DNA of 8,687 nucleotides from Blastocatellia bacterium. GTDB taxonomy: Bacteria > Acidobacteriota > Blastocatellia > Chloracidobacteriales > JADJPF01. Both the position numbers and the translations under genes were made by a program. The notes beneath the pieces are model-generated. The model ran no database searches, was not told where the DNA came from, and saw nothing but the letters and a program-made list of their open reading frames with translations. The stretch lies in the NCBI GenBank assembly GCA_016789295.1, contig JAEUQL010000142.1:1-8687 (forward strand). Reading direction: 5' to 3'. Positions 1-6,496 of this stretch are shown here, piece by piece. The first letter of the stretch is position 1; every line of letters begins with the position of its first letter.

Positions 1-1
1 A

Positions 2-574
2 GCCGAACGCGGTCTACTGACCATTGGTGGTCGTACTCCTGATGCCTCCCTTGCAGGCCGACTTTACACAGACATTCAGAGAAATGGGGAAAATTCTCCA
101 TTCATTCAGGTAGGGCCAAGGAAATATGCTCTACGAGAATGGTGCCAAACCCCGCCAAAGCCAGAACCTCCACAATCAAAACTCAAAGAGGCTTTAATGA
201 AACTGAGTTATGACCGTTTGAGAGAAAAAGTCTATAGCTCTATTATGTCTCTGTCTGAAGAGTTTAGAGGTGTCTTTATAAAAGAGTTGATAGCAGGAAT
301 GCGCACCGCAGGGGCAAATGTGACCAATCATCTACTTCTGCTTGGGGTTCACTCTGGTTCGACGGAAGCTGCATCAGCAAGTGACATAGCATTGCTGTTG
401 AGATACTACAGGATCAATCATCCAAAAACATTTGATGAGGCTGTTGCTATAATTGAGAAATTTTCAGAGATGACAGACCTATTGTGTGAACAAGAAGCCG
501 AGCCTCAAGAAGCTCTTTCCAGAGTAGACCGCTTTCGTAGCAAACTCTTTTCTGCAAGAGAAGATAAGTTTTAG
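2..574 (+). CDS. HARE-HTH domain protein, C-terminal part (5' truncated by window edge)
   Basis: The reading frame is open from base 2 to the TAG at 572-574 and runs straight through the ATG at 197, so 197 is an internal methionine and the gene begins left of the window. The visible 190 residues open with the second half of a HARE-HTH domain (named for HB1, ASXL and restriction endonucleases), roughly residues 1-47: a G-G-R-T-P-D-A-S-L stretch, then L-Y-x-D-I-x-R-x-G, then F-I-Q-V-G-P-x-x-Y-A-L-R-E-W. In that family the winged helix is proposed to bind DNA, often inside nucleases or chromatin and transcription proteins. A proline-rich linker (about 49-57) leads to some 125 mostly helical, charged residues that I do not recognise. 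What lies N-terminal cannot be seen, so the protein could be a transcription-associated factor, part of a restriction enzyme, or a stand-alone regulator. The domain call is good; the function is open. Confidence 0.8.
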   Translation, partial: AERGLLTIGGRTPDASLAGRLYTDIQRNGENSPFIQVGPRKYALREWCQTPPKPEPPQSKLKEALMKLSYDRLREKVYSSIMSLSEEFRGVFIKELIAGMRTAGANVTNHLLLLGVHSGSTEAASASDIALLLRYYRINHPKTFDEAVAIIEKFSEMTDLLCEQEAEPQEALSRVDRFRSKLFSAREDKF

Positions 575-580
575 ATATAT

Positions 581-600
581 CCCCGCAACAAGTTGCGGGG
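581..600 (+). terminator. GC-rich hairpin after the HARE-HTH gene
   Basis: Six bases after the stop codon lies a perfect 8-bp stem (CCCCGCAA / TTGCGGGG) with a CAAG loop, followed by TCTT. The stem is strong but the U-tract is short, so it is a plausible but not textbook intrinsic terminator. It sits between two convergent genes and could also help end galU transcripts, although no T-run follows it on the minus strand. Confidence 0.6.
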
Positions 601-645
601 TCTTCAGATCAGCTTAAAAGTTTCTGCCCCATAACATATAAGAGA

Positions 646-1512
646 CTAAAGTTTGAGAGATTTTAGATAGCTGCGCAGAGGTGGCCCAAGATCTCTTCTC
701 TTTAGCGCAAGCTCTACTGTTGCAATGAGAAAACCAAGCTTGTCTCCACCATCGTGCCGCCTTCCTTCAAACTTGCAAGCATAAAAAGGTTTTGACTTAA
801 GCAATTGCCGCATTGCATCGGTAAGCTGTATTTCGCCACCTGTTCCTCGACCAGTCGATTCAAGTACAGGAAAAAGATCTGGTGTAAGTATATAACGGCC
901 AATAATGGCAAGATTTGAAGGGGCTTGTTCGTAAGGCGGCTTCTCGACCATATCTTTGATCTTATAGACTTTTTCGTCTATCTGCTCGACAGAGACTACT
1001 CCAAATTTGGATATGTCTGGTCCATCAATTTCAGCAACTCCAATAACTGGTGACTGGTAGGTTTCATAAACCTCCATCATCTGCTTTAAGCAGGGAGTCT
1101 CTGCATCGATTATGTCATCAGGTAGCATTACTGCAAAAGGTTCGTCTCCAACCATGTCACGACTTACCAAAACTGCATGCCCAAGGCCAAGTGCCTGTCT
1201 CTGACGCACATAAGAAAGCTTGACGTGTTCGTAGACTTTACGCAGTTGTGCCAGAGTTTCATGCTTTCCACGTTCTTGCAGAGCCTGCTCTAGTTCAAAG
1301 CTAATATCAAAGTGGTCTTCAATAGTCTGCTTTCCACGACCCGTGACCAGGATGATCTGTTCTATACTACTCTCTATAGCTTCCTCTATTACATACTGAA
1401 TCAGTGGTTTATCAACTAGAGGAAGCATCTCTTTGGGAATAGATTTTGTAGCAGGAAGAAAACGAGTTCCAAGTCCGGCTGCTGGATAGACTGCCTTGCG
1501 AACTTTTTTCAT
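646..1512 (-). CDS. galU: UTP--glucose-1-phosphate uridylyltransferase (UDP-glucose pyrophosphorylase)
   Basis: Makes UDP-glucose and pyrophosphate from UTP and glucose-1-phosphate in the cytoplasm, supplying glucosyl units for polysaccharide, glycolipid and envelope synthesis. The 288 residues are a normal GalU length and read as a nucleotidyltransferase throughout. The N-terminal signature A-A-G-L-G-T-R-F-L-P-A-T-K (11-23) is followed by K-E-M-L-P and D-K-P-L-I-Q-Y. Further family features are the G-L-G-H-A-V segment (109-114), the L-P-D-D site (130-133), V-E-K-P (189-192), G-G-E-I-Q-L-T-D (225-232) and D-G-G-D-K-L-G-F (254-261). The last usually reads D-C-G in relatives, a mild change. The start is supported by the MKKVRKAVYPAAG opening and by an AGG about 11 bases upstream. 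The gene is transcribed alone, convergent with the HARE-HTH gene and divergent from the kinase gene at 1740. Close paralogues such as CugP- or RmlA-type enzymes are unlikely given the full-length GalU pattern. Confidence 0.95.
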   Translation of the reverse strand: MKKVRKAVYPAAGLGTRFLPATKSIPKEMLPLVDKPLIQYVIEEAIESSIEQIILVTGRGKQTIEDHFDISFELEQALQERGKHETLAQLRKVYEHVKLSYVRQRQALGLGHAVLVSRDMVGDEPFAVMLPDDIIDAETPCLKQMMEVYETYQSPVIGVAEIDGPDISKFGVVSVEQIDEKVYKIKDMVEKPPYEQAPSNLAIIGRYILTPDLFPVLESTGRGTGGEIQLTDAMRQLLKSKPFYACKFEGRRHDGGDKLGFLIATVELALKRRDLGPPLRSYLKSLKL

Positions 1513-1536
1513 TACTCAAACCTCATGAAATGGGAT

Positions 1537-1548
1537 AATATCGATATT
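1537..1548. promoter_or_regulatory. 12-bp perfect palindrome upstream of galU
   Basis: AATATCGATATT is an exact palindrome that begins 25 bases upstream of the galU start codon. It could be an operator or belong to the promoter region, but in AT-rich intergenic DNA a 12-bp palindrome can occur by chance. I did not find a convincing -35/-10 pair for galU. Confidence 0.2.
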
Positions 1549-1650
1549 CTATATGAGATAATAGCTGGGTTAGAATAACACACTATCTCAATTCAGTGTT
1601 AGAAAGAGATTTCGCACCAAAATAGTTACGCTTTCTTGGCAAAGCAGTTG

Positions 1651-1680
1651 TTGAAAAAGTCGTAAACTTATTAATAATAT
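1651..1680 (+). promoter_or_regulatory. Candidate sigma70-type promoter for the membrane kinase gene
   Basis: TTGAAA (1651-1656) and TAATAT (1675-1680) are separated by 18 bases and lie about 60 bases upstream of the kinase start. They are decent matches to -35 and -10 consensus in the 227-bp gap shared with divergent galU. This is motif reading only, and the region is AT-rich, so chance matches are likely. Confidence 0.35.
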
Positions 1681-1739
1681 TGTTGTATTTTAACCCTAAA
1701 CCATTAAAAATCTATTTGGCTTGAGATTTCTCACGACTT

Positions 1740-3395
1740 ATGATTCCTCCTAACACAATACTAAACAATCGTTACCAAATTGTTAAGCTGCTTGCCAAAG
1801 GTGGTATGGGAGCAGTTTATGAAGCGTTTGACCAAAGACTTGGCAACATTAGGGTTGCCGTAAAAGAGACTTTGACTACTAGTGATCGTCTTCGTGAAGC
1901 ATTTGAACAAGAAGCTATATTGCTGGCGAAGCTCCGACATTCAGGACTGCCACGTGTTATTGATCACTTTACAAGTGATGAAGGGCAGTTTCTAGTTATG
2001 GAGTTTATTGAAGGCGAAGACTTGGGTGAAGAACTAAAAAGTAGTTCCAGAAAATTTCGTCTTGAAGATGTGCTAAGTTGGGCAGAGCAGGCTCTTGAAA
2101 CGCTACACTACCTACATACTTTTCAGCCTCCCATCATACACAGAGATATAAAGCCAACAAATATCAAGCTCACTTCTCAAGGCCAGCTAGTACTGCTAGA
2201 TTTCGGTTTGGCTAAGGACAAAGACGAAAGCTTAGTTAGTGGATATACAGCCAACTATGCTGCTCCAGAACAGATAACTGGAGAAGGAACTGATCCGCGT
2301 AGCGATCTCTACTCACTTGCTGCAACCCTCTACCATCTACTTGCTGGTAGCTCTCCTGCAGATGCAATGAAACGCATGGTTGCCAGCACAAGAGAAGGGC
2401 CAGATCCACTTATTCCACTCTACAAGATCAACCCCGAAGTTCCAGAATCGATTTCAGGAATCTTGAAGAAGGCAATGGCTCTCGACAGGAAAGATCGTTT
2501 CCAGAATGCAGCCGAGATGTTGGCTCAAATAAAACGTGCTACAAGGCGTGAGCAGAACCCAATGGAGACGGCTGTTATAGACCCAGCTCAAACTACAAGT
2601 TTTGCAAAAGAGCATAGAACTCGCGGAGCAAGAGTAGAAGAAAAGCCGAATACAAAGACAGATACAGTAGAGCAAGTTAGTGCTAGTTCTAATAGTGGTT
2701 CTAGAACCATTCTGATAGCAACTTTAGTAGTAGTAGCTGTTGCAGTAGGGCTTTTAGGCTATTCATATTTTGGTTCAGAAAAAAATGGAAAAGAGGCCAC
2801 TTCTTCGACAGCCACACCACCACAGGTTTCCGCACCACCCACAACATCAACCTCGTCTACGAAGACAGGTCAAGAGGTTGAAGTGTTTGCTCCAAAACCT
2901 ATGCAACTGGAATACTATCTTGTAACTGAGAATGGAAAACAGTTAACAGGAAGCCCACTTGGTGGCTTAAAGGAAGGAGAAAAGTTTAAGTTTCGTATTA
3001 AGAGTACAGAGTTTGGCTACCTCTATATAACAACTCCACAGCAGACTCTTTTAACTGAACAGCCTACAAAAGAAGCCGGTTTGCAAAGTAACATAGTGGA
3101 AGCAGGTACGGAGTTGGAATTTCCTCTAAAAGGTTGGTTGAGAAGATCAAGAATCTCAACCTACTTTCTAATACTTTCAAAGAAGCCAGTTGTTACACTC
3201 TCATTTCTTAGTGAACCAGGTTATAGACTACTCAGTTTAGAGCAACAGGCCGATCTAGAAAAATTTGCAGGTGATTGGATAGCAAAAAACTCAACTAGTA
3301 CAAATTTGACTGAAAGTAGTTCTGGAGCCAAGGTAACAAAGGTTTCTGGCGATCAAGTAGATGGAGTATTTCTTTTTAAGCTATCTATGGAATGA
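1740..3395 (+). CDS. Transmembrane Ser/Thr protein kinase with DUF4384-like extracytoplasmic domain
   Basis: A Hanks-type kinase that should phosphorylate Ser/Thr on cytoplasmic targets. The kinase domain covers about residues 11-268. It shows a glycine-rich loop ending G-G-M-G (21-24; the usual first glycine is A19), the ATP lysine K42 in V-A-V-K-E, helix-C glutamate near E58, catalytic H-R-D-I-K-P-T-N (134-141), D-F-G (154-156), A-P-E (175-177), D189 in R-S-D-L-Y, and R253. All catalytic residues are present and the HRD arginine suggests control through the activation loop. A single membrane helix spans about 323-345. A Ser/Thr/Pro linker (352-378) and a beta-rich domain (about 388-490, with G-E-K-F-K-F-R-I and F-G-Y-L-Y-I) follow outside; the latter resembles DUF4384, a moderate call. 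The layout suggests an outside sensor driving an inside kinase. The ATG at 1740 begins the family-like MIPPNTILNNRY opening but has no good Shine-Dalgarno sequence. The gene stands alone, divergent from galU. Confidence 0.9.
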   Translation: MIPPNTILNNRYQIVKLLAKGGMGAVYEAFDQRLGNIRVAVKETLTTSDRLREAFEQEAILLAKLRHSGLPRVIDHFTSDEGQFLVMEFIEGEDLGEELKSSSRKFRLEDVLSWAEQALETLHYLHTFQPPIIHRDIKPTNIKLTSQGQLVLLDFGLAKDKDESLVSGYTANYAAPEQITGEGTDPRSDLYSLAATLYHLLAGSSPADAMKRMVASTREGPDPLIPLYKINPEVPESISGILKKAMALDRKDRFQNAAEMLAQIKRATRREQNPMETAVIDPAQTTSFAKEHRTRGARVEEKPNTKTDTVEQVSASSNSGSRTILIATLVVVAVAVGLLGYSYFGSEKNGKEATSSTATPPQVSAPPTTSTSSTKTGQEVEVFAPKPMQLEYYLVTENGKQLTGSPLGGLKEGEKFKFRIKSTEFGYLYITTPQQTLLTEQPTKEAGLQSNIVEAGTELEFPLKGWLRRSRISTYFLILSKKPVVTLSFLSEPGYRLLSLEQQADLEKFAGDWIAKNSTSTNLTESSSGAKVTKVSGDQVDGVFLFKLSME

Positions 3396-3446
3396 GTAGA
3401 GTGTAACTTAAATTTTCTTGGTGTTTGTTGAGTCGTGTTTAGAGGT

Positions 3447-3482
3447 TACAAGATAGTACAAGTGTACTATCTTGTACTATCT
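3447..3482. terminator. Overlapping alternative hairpins between convergent genes
   Basis: Two stems share bases and cannot form together. Hairpin A is a perfect 13-bp stem, 3447-3459 with 3464-3476, with a 4-base AAGT loop. Hairpin B is a perfect 12-bp stem, 3451-3462 with 3471-3482, with an 8-base loop. The cause is a repeated TACTATCT unit on the right side. The element fills the 89-bp gap between the kinase stop (3395) and the cytochrome stop (3485), so a bidirectional terminator or transcript-end protector is the likeliest role. The stems are AT-rich and no clear T-run follows on either strand, so the structure is certain but the terminator function is not. Confidence 0.5.
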
Positions 3483-3484
3483 AA

Positions 3485-3880
3485 TTACTCCCAATTCTTT
3501 TGAGCTTGTGCCCAAACATACTCAGCTACTGCTTGCATTTCGTCTTCAGTCAAATCTCCATCGAATGCAGGCATGATGGCTTTACCTTCTTTGACTCGCA
3601 CTTTAATTTCTGCTGGACCATTAAATCCATTTGCCTTGAGTGCGTCCATTTTCAATGTTTTGTCTGGCTCGATAGTATTGTCTCCACCATCGTGACAGCC
3701 TGAACACCTTGAATCAAAAACCTCTGCTCCGATAGCTAACCGATCTTTTTCATCGCCTTTTTTCTCTTCTGCTTTTTCACTCTTATGGTCTTGTTTTGAG
3801 TACTCAGCTACTGCATTAAGGTTGGTCAAAGAGAAAATGATAATAGACAAAAGAATTGCGAACAATTTTACCTGTCGCAT
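3485..3880 (-). CDS. Exported cytochrome c6-like monoheme electron carrier
   Basis: A 131-residue class I cytochrome c. A hydrophobic signal sequence (about 5-20) ends in A-V-A, with predicted cleavage after residue 25. A lysine/glutamate-rich spacer (about 26-47) precedes the heme domain. That domain shows G-A-E-V-F, the heme motif C59-S-G-C62-H63, then G-G-D-N with K-T-L-K-M-D-A-L (74-81) and M-P-A-F (103-106, M103 the likely sixth ligand), ending A-E-Y-V-W-A-Q-A and a near-terminal tryptophan. This order is the signature of cyanobacterial and algal cytochrome c6 (petJ family) more than of generic cytochrome c, although the carrier role in a non-photosynthetic host would differ. The start is fixed by a strong ribosome site and the signal sequence. 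The gene diverges from the membrane cytochrome-reductase fusion at 4153, making electron exchange with that protein's outside heme domains a reasonable inference. A general c-type carrier to a terminal oxidase is the alternative. Confidence 0.88.
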   Translation of the reverse strand: MRQVKLFAILLSIIIFSLTNLNAVAEYSKQDHKSEKAEEKKGDEKDRLAIGAEVFDSRCSGCHDGGDNTIEPDKTLKMDALKANGFNGPAEIKVRVKEGKAIMPAFDGDLTEDEMQAVAEYVWAQAQKNWE

Positions 3881-3884
3881 TCAA

Positions 3885-3894
3885 CTCCTCCTCT
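3885..3894 (-). promoter_or_regulatory. Strong ribosome binding site for the cytochrome c6-like gene
   Basis: On the minus strand AGAGGAGGAG stands four bases before the ATG that ends at 3880. It is the best Shine-Dalgarno match in the window and fixes the start of the signal peptide. The two kinase genes have nothing similar. Confidence 0.8.
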
Positions 3895-4062
3895 GAAAAA
3901 TGTTCAGCACGTATAGAAATACGGACTAATATATAAACTGGATTGGGTAGAACCTATTTAAAGCAAAAAGGGTACAGGTTTCCAGAAGTCTTCGCTTAAA
4001 ATTTCAAAGGTGGCAACTTCTGGGCAGAATTGAAAATATAACCCCAAACTCGCTGCCTTACA

Positions 4063-4103
4063 AAATCTATTAGGATTAGACTCGTCGTAAGCTAAATAGA
4101 TTT
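4063..4103. repeat. 9-bp inverted repeat in the divergent intergenic region
   Basis: AAATCTATT (4063-4071) and AATAGATTT (4095-4103) are exact inverted copies 23 bases apart, upstream of the membrane redox gene. The whole gap between the two redox genes (3881-4152, 272 bases) should hold two divergent promoters, but I see no convincing -35/-10 pair and no conserved RNA element in it. The repeat may be an operator for divergent control or an AT-rich coincidence. Confidence 0.3.
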
Positions 4104-4143
4104 AAAGAATTACTACAGCTAAAATCTAGTTTTTGTAATCTAG

Positions 4144-4148
4144 AAAGG
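4144..4148 (+). promoter_or_regulatory. Ribosome binding site for the membrane redox fusion gene
   Basis: AAAGG lies four bases before the ATG at 4153. A second in-frame ATG at 4159 (residue 3) would have ten-base spacing. Either start leaves the first membrane helix intact, so the choice shifts the product by only two residues. Confidence 0.45.
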
Positions 4149-4152
4149 TTGA

Positions 4153-6447
4153 ATGGAGATGATCCAAACCAACATCAGTGCATTTTTGGGCATAGCATTT
4201 GTCTTAATTGGAGCGATCAATGTTTGGCTGATGTTTCACGCATCCAGCCGAATGAAGGAGAAAGGGGCTAATGCTCTACTCACTCAAGCTCACAGGATAG
4301 GCGGGTATCTTTTCATAGCACTATTCTGTTTTATGAGCTACTACATGGTTATTCGCATGCAGAGCATGCCTGAAGATGTAGCACTAAGGCCAATGGTTCA
4401 TATGACATTGGCCATGCTTCTTGTGCCACTACTGTTTTCTAAAGTTTTGATTGCACGCTACTACAAAGCTTACTACTCGATACTTCTTCCATTAGGTCTA
4501 ATAATTTTTACTCTTGGATTTGTTTTGATAGCAATCACCTTGGGACCATACTATCTACACCGAGCAACGATGAAAGAGATATCTCTTGAATCTATAAATA
4601 TGGGTAAAAGTCAGATAGACCTTGTGGCTGCAAGTGATCTGCTAAGAAAGCGATGCGCTACTTGCCACAACCTTGACCGAGTTGTTAGTGCAAGGAAAGA
4701 TGCCAAAGGCTGGCTCGAAAACGTCAACAGGATGCGTGCATTGCCAGGTGCTAACATATCGGAAAGAGAGGCTAGAGATATAATCTCCTACCTTGTTTCC
4801 CAAATGGCCATAGACAGTTCTACAGAAGAAGGAAAAGTAGCTGTTGGCAAAGGGATAATAAATGCACATTGCGGCCAATGCCATACGCTCAATATAGTCT
4901 ACAGTGCTTTTAAGAGTCCAGATGAGTGGAAAAGTACTGTTGAAAGAATGGAAGTCTATTCAGGCGATGGTTTTTTGAGACAGTCTGAGAAAGAGGAGTT
5001 GTTGAAGTTTTTGGCCGATACACAGACTCCTGAAGCAGAAGCCAAAAGAAAAGAGCAGGCAAATAGCGAAGCAGTAGCCAAGATGGAGAACTCTAAACTA
5101 CCTGAGCAGATGAACTCTTCTCCAGCTTCTAACTTACCAGCCGGTATTGTCTTAGCGGTTGTCGCTCTTTTGTTTGGGCTGCTAGTGATACGGCGTCCTG
5201 GAGGAGAGCCTGTCTTTGACCTTGCAGCTTTGACAAGTCTTAAGAGAGTTTTCAAAATCGGTAAGGAGAAGCAAAACCAACCACAGCAAAACCAGCCACA
5301 ACAGAATCAGGCCAAAGATGCCAACGCAGAGATCCGGAGAAGATCCTTGCCTCTCCTACTTGCACGTGTGGAGAACCAGACATCAGAGGCAAAAAGTTTG
5401 AGGTTTCTGCTTCCCGAAGGAGAGACTTTCAACTTCAAACCAGGCCAGTTTCTCACTTTTAATTGGGAAGTAGATGGTAAAAAGGTTATACGTTCTTATT
5501 CCATATCTTCCTCTCCTACACAGACTGGTTATGTAGAGATTACTCCAAAACGTATTCCCAACGGCCTTGTTTCTACTTACTTGACTGAAAAGGCAAGTGT
5601 AGGGCTTACGGTGCAAGCAAAAGGGCCTTCAGGGTTGTTCTACTTCGACGATAGTATTAAAAAAGTGCTGTTTATTACGGCTGGTAGCGGCATAACTCCA
5701 GTAATGTCTATGCTACGTTACATAGACGACAAGTGTTTACCTGTGGAAGTAGGTCTTATCTACAGTGTACGCAAGCGTGCAGACATAATCTTTGAACGGG
5801 AACTGGCTCTTCTGCAGTCTCGTTTGCCAAACTTCCGCTCTATCATAACCTTGACTCGGCCAGATACTGGTTGGGCTGGTCAGTCGGGCCGACTCAGCCG
5901 TGCAATGGTGCAGCGTTGCATAAATGACATCGAAGGAGCTACCTGCTTTATCTGTGGGCCAAAAGCTTTTATGGAGAAAGCTATAGAAATACTAAAAGAG
6001 CTAGGAGTTCCAGACAGCCACATTAAGCAGGAAAGCTTTGGTGGCCCACCTGTAGTCTTTACGGGATCTTTTGACAATGCTACGGCTGCATCGATACTTG
6101 CAGCCGCAGAGAAGGCAGAAGAGGCAAAGGCAGCATCAAACAGAGATTTCTGGTCTGCACCCGTGACCATTCGTGCAGAAACTCCTATTGGACAAGCAGA
6201 GTTTGTTAGATCGGGTAAGGTTTGCGATATTACAGAAGGTCGAACACTGCTTGAAATAGCAGAGATCAATGCTGTGGCTATACCTTCTAGCTGTCGTCAA
6301 GGTCAATGTGGAACTTGTGTCACAAGGCTCATCCAGGGTGAAGTAGCTATGGATGCGGAAGATGGACTCGATTCAGACTTGAAAGAAGAGGGCTACATTT
6401 TGACCTGTGTTGGGCGTGCAAAAGGTAATGTAAAACTCGACGCTTAA
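4153..6447 (+). CDS. Membrane diheme cytochrome c / FAD-NAD(P)H reductase / [2Fe-2S] ferredoxin fusion
   Basis: A 764-residue multi-cofactor redox protein. Four membrane helices (about 8-28, 48-68, 84-101, 110-133) carry histidines at their ends: H29 and H47 on one face, H83 and H136 on the other. Two cytochrome c segments follow, C168-A-T-C171-H172 and C240-G-Q-C243-H244, with M194 and M266 as possible sixth ligands. A fifth helix (328-347) ends in arginines. After a Gln/Asn-rich linker comes a ferredoxin-NADP reductase-type module (about 397-630) with flavin motif R-S-Y-S (447-450), nucleotide motif G-S-G-I-T-P (511-516) and C-G-P (601-603). An alanine-rich hinge (643-663) leads to a plant-type ferredoxin (671-764) with cluster cysteines C714, C719, C722 and C752. 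Charged loops predict an outside N-terminus, outside hemes c and inside reductase. The likely role is electron transfer between NAD(P)H and periplasmic carriers. The C-terminal half is like phenol hydroxylase/Hcr-type reductases; I do not recognise the whole architecture as a named family. Confidence 0.88.
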   Translation: MEMIQTNISAFLGIAFVLIGAINVWLMFHASSRMKEKGANALLTQAHRIGGYLFIALFCFMSYYMVIRMQSMPEDVALRPMVHMTLAMLLVPLLFSKVLIARYYKAYYSILLPLGLIIFTLGFVLIAITLGPYYLHRATMKEISLESINMGKSQIDLVAASDLLRKRCATCHNLDRVVSARKDAKGWLENVNRMRALPGANISEREARDIISYLVSQMAIDSSTEEGKVAVGKGIINAHCGQCHTLNIVYSAFKSPDEWKSTVERMEVYSGDGFLRQSEKEELLKFLADTQTPEAEAKRKEQANSEAVAKMENSKLPEQMNSSPASNLPAGIVLAVVALLFGLLVIRRPGGEPVFDLAALTSLKRVFKIGKEKQNQPQQNQPQQNQAKDANAEIRRRSLPLLLARVENQTSEAKSLRFLLPEGETFNFKPGQFLTFNWEVDGKKVIRSYSISSSPTQTGYVEITPKRIPNGLVSTYLTEKASVGLTVQAKGPSGLFYFDDSIKKVLFITAGSGITPVMSMLRYIDDKCLPVEVGLIYSVRKRADIIFERELALLQSRLPNFRSIITLTRPDTGWAGQSGRLSRAMVQRCINDIEGATCFICGPKAFMEKAIEILKELGVPDSHIKQESFGGPPVVFTGSFDNATAASILAAAEKAEEAKAASNRDFWSAPVTIRAETPIGQAEFVRSGKVCDITEGRTLLEIAEINAVAIPSSCRQGQCGTCVTRLIQGEVAMDAEDGLDSDLKEEGYILTCVGRAKGNVKLDA
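5272..5310 (+). repeat. Short in-frame repeat encoding a Gln/Asn/Pro-rich linker
   Basis: A roughly 15-base unit (about CAAAACCARCCACAR) is repeated between the fifth membrane helix and the reductase module. It encodes residues 374-386, a Q-N-Q-P-Q-Q-N pattern. This looks like a flexible tether on the cytoplasmic side. Its repeat number may vary between strains by slippage. Confidence 0.7.
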
Positions 6448-6468
6448 AGGCTTTGCATAGATAGATCT

Positions 6469-6496
6469 ACTGGTGTGGGCTTTTCCCATCGCCAGT
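6469..6496 (+). terminator. Interrupted hairpin after the membrane redox gene
   Basis: ACTGG (6469-6473) pairs with CCAGT (6492-6496), and inside it TGGG (6476-6479) pairs with CCCA (6485-6488) around a CTTTT loop, with a small internal bulge. It lies 21 bases after the stop codon. Without a T-run after the stem it is a weak terminator candidate. Its last three bases are also the first three of the next inverted repeat, so the two structures compete at that edge. Confidence 0.35.

Noticed and set aside
197..574. Treating the ATG at 197 as the start of a small 125-residue gene
   Set aside because: The same frame is open back to base 2 and encodes recognisable HARE-HTH sequence before that ATG, and no ribosome site precedes it.
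2454..2675. Minus-strand open frame inside the membrane kinase gene
   Set aside because: Cysteine- and leucine-rich translation without family features, opposite a conserved kinase domain; the frames at 714-911, 3500-3703 and 8183-8449 are rejected for the same reason.
646..3395. An operon joining galU and the membrane kinase
   Set aside because: The genes lie on opposite strands and diverge, so they cannot share a transcript.
4956..5255. A 99-codon open frame on the minus strand inside the membrane redox gene
   Set aside because: It is antisense to a well-supported coding region, shows no domain or ribosome site, and reads as a shadow frame. The same holds for the antisense frames at 4642-4884, 5383-5616 and 5880-6269.
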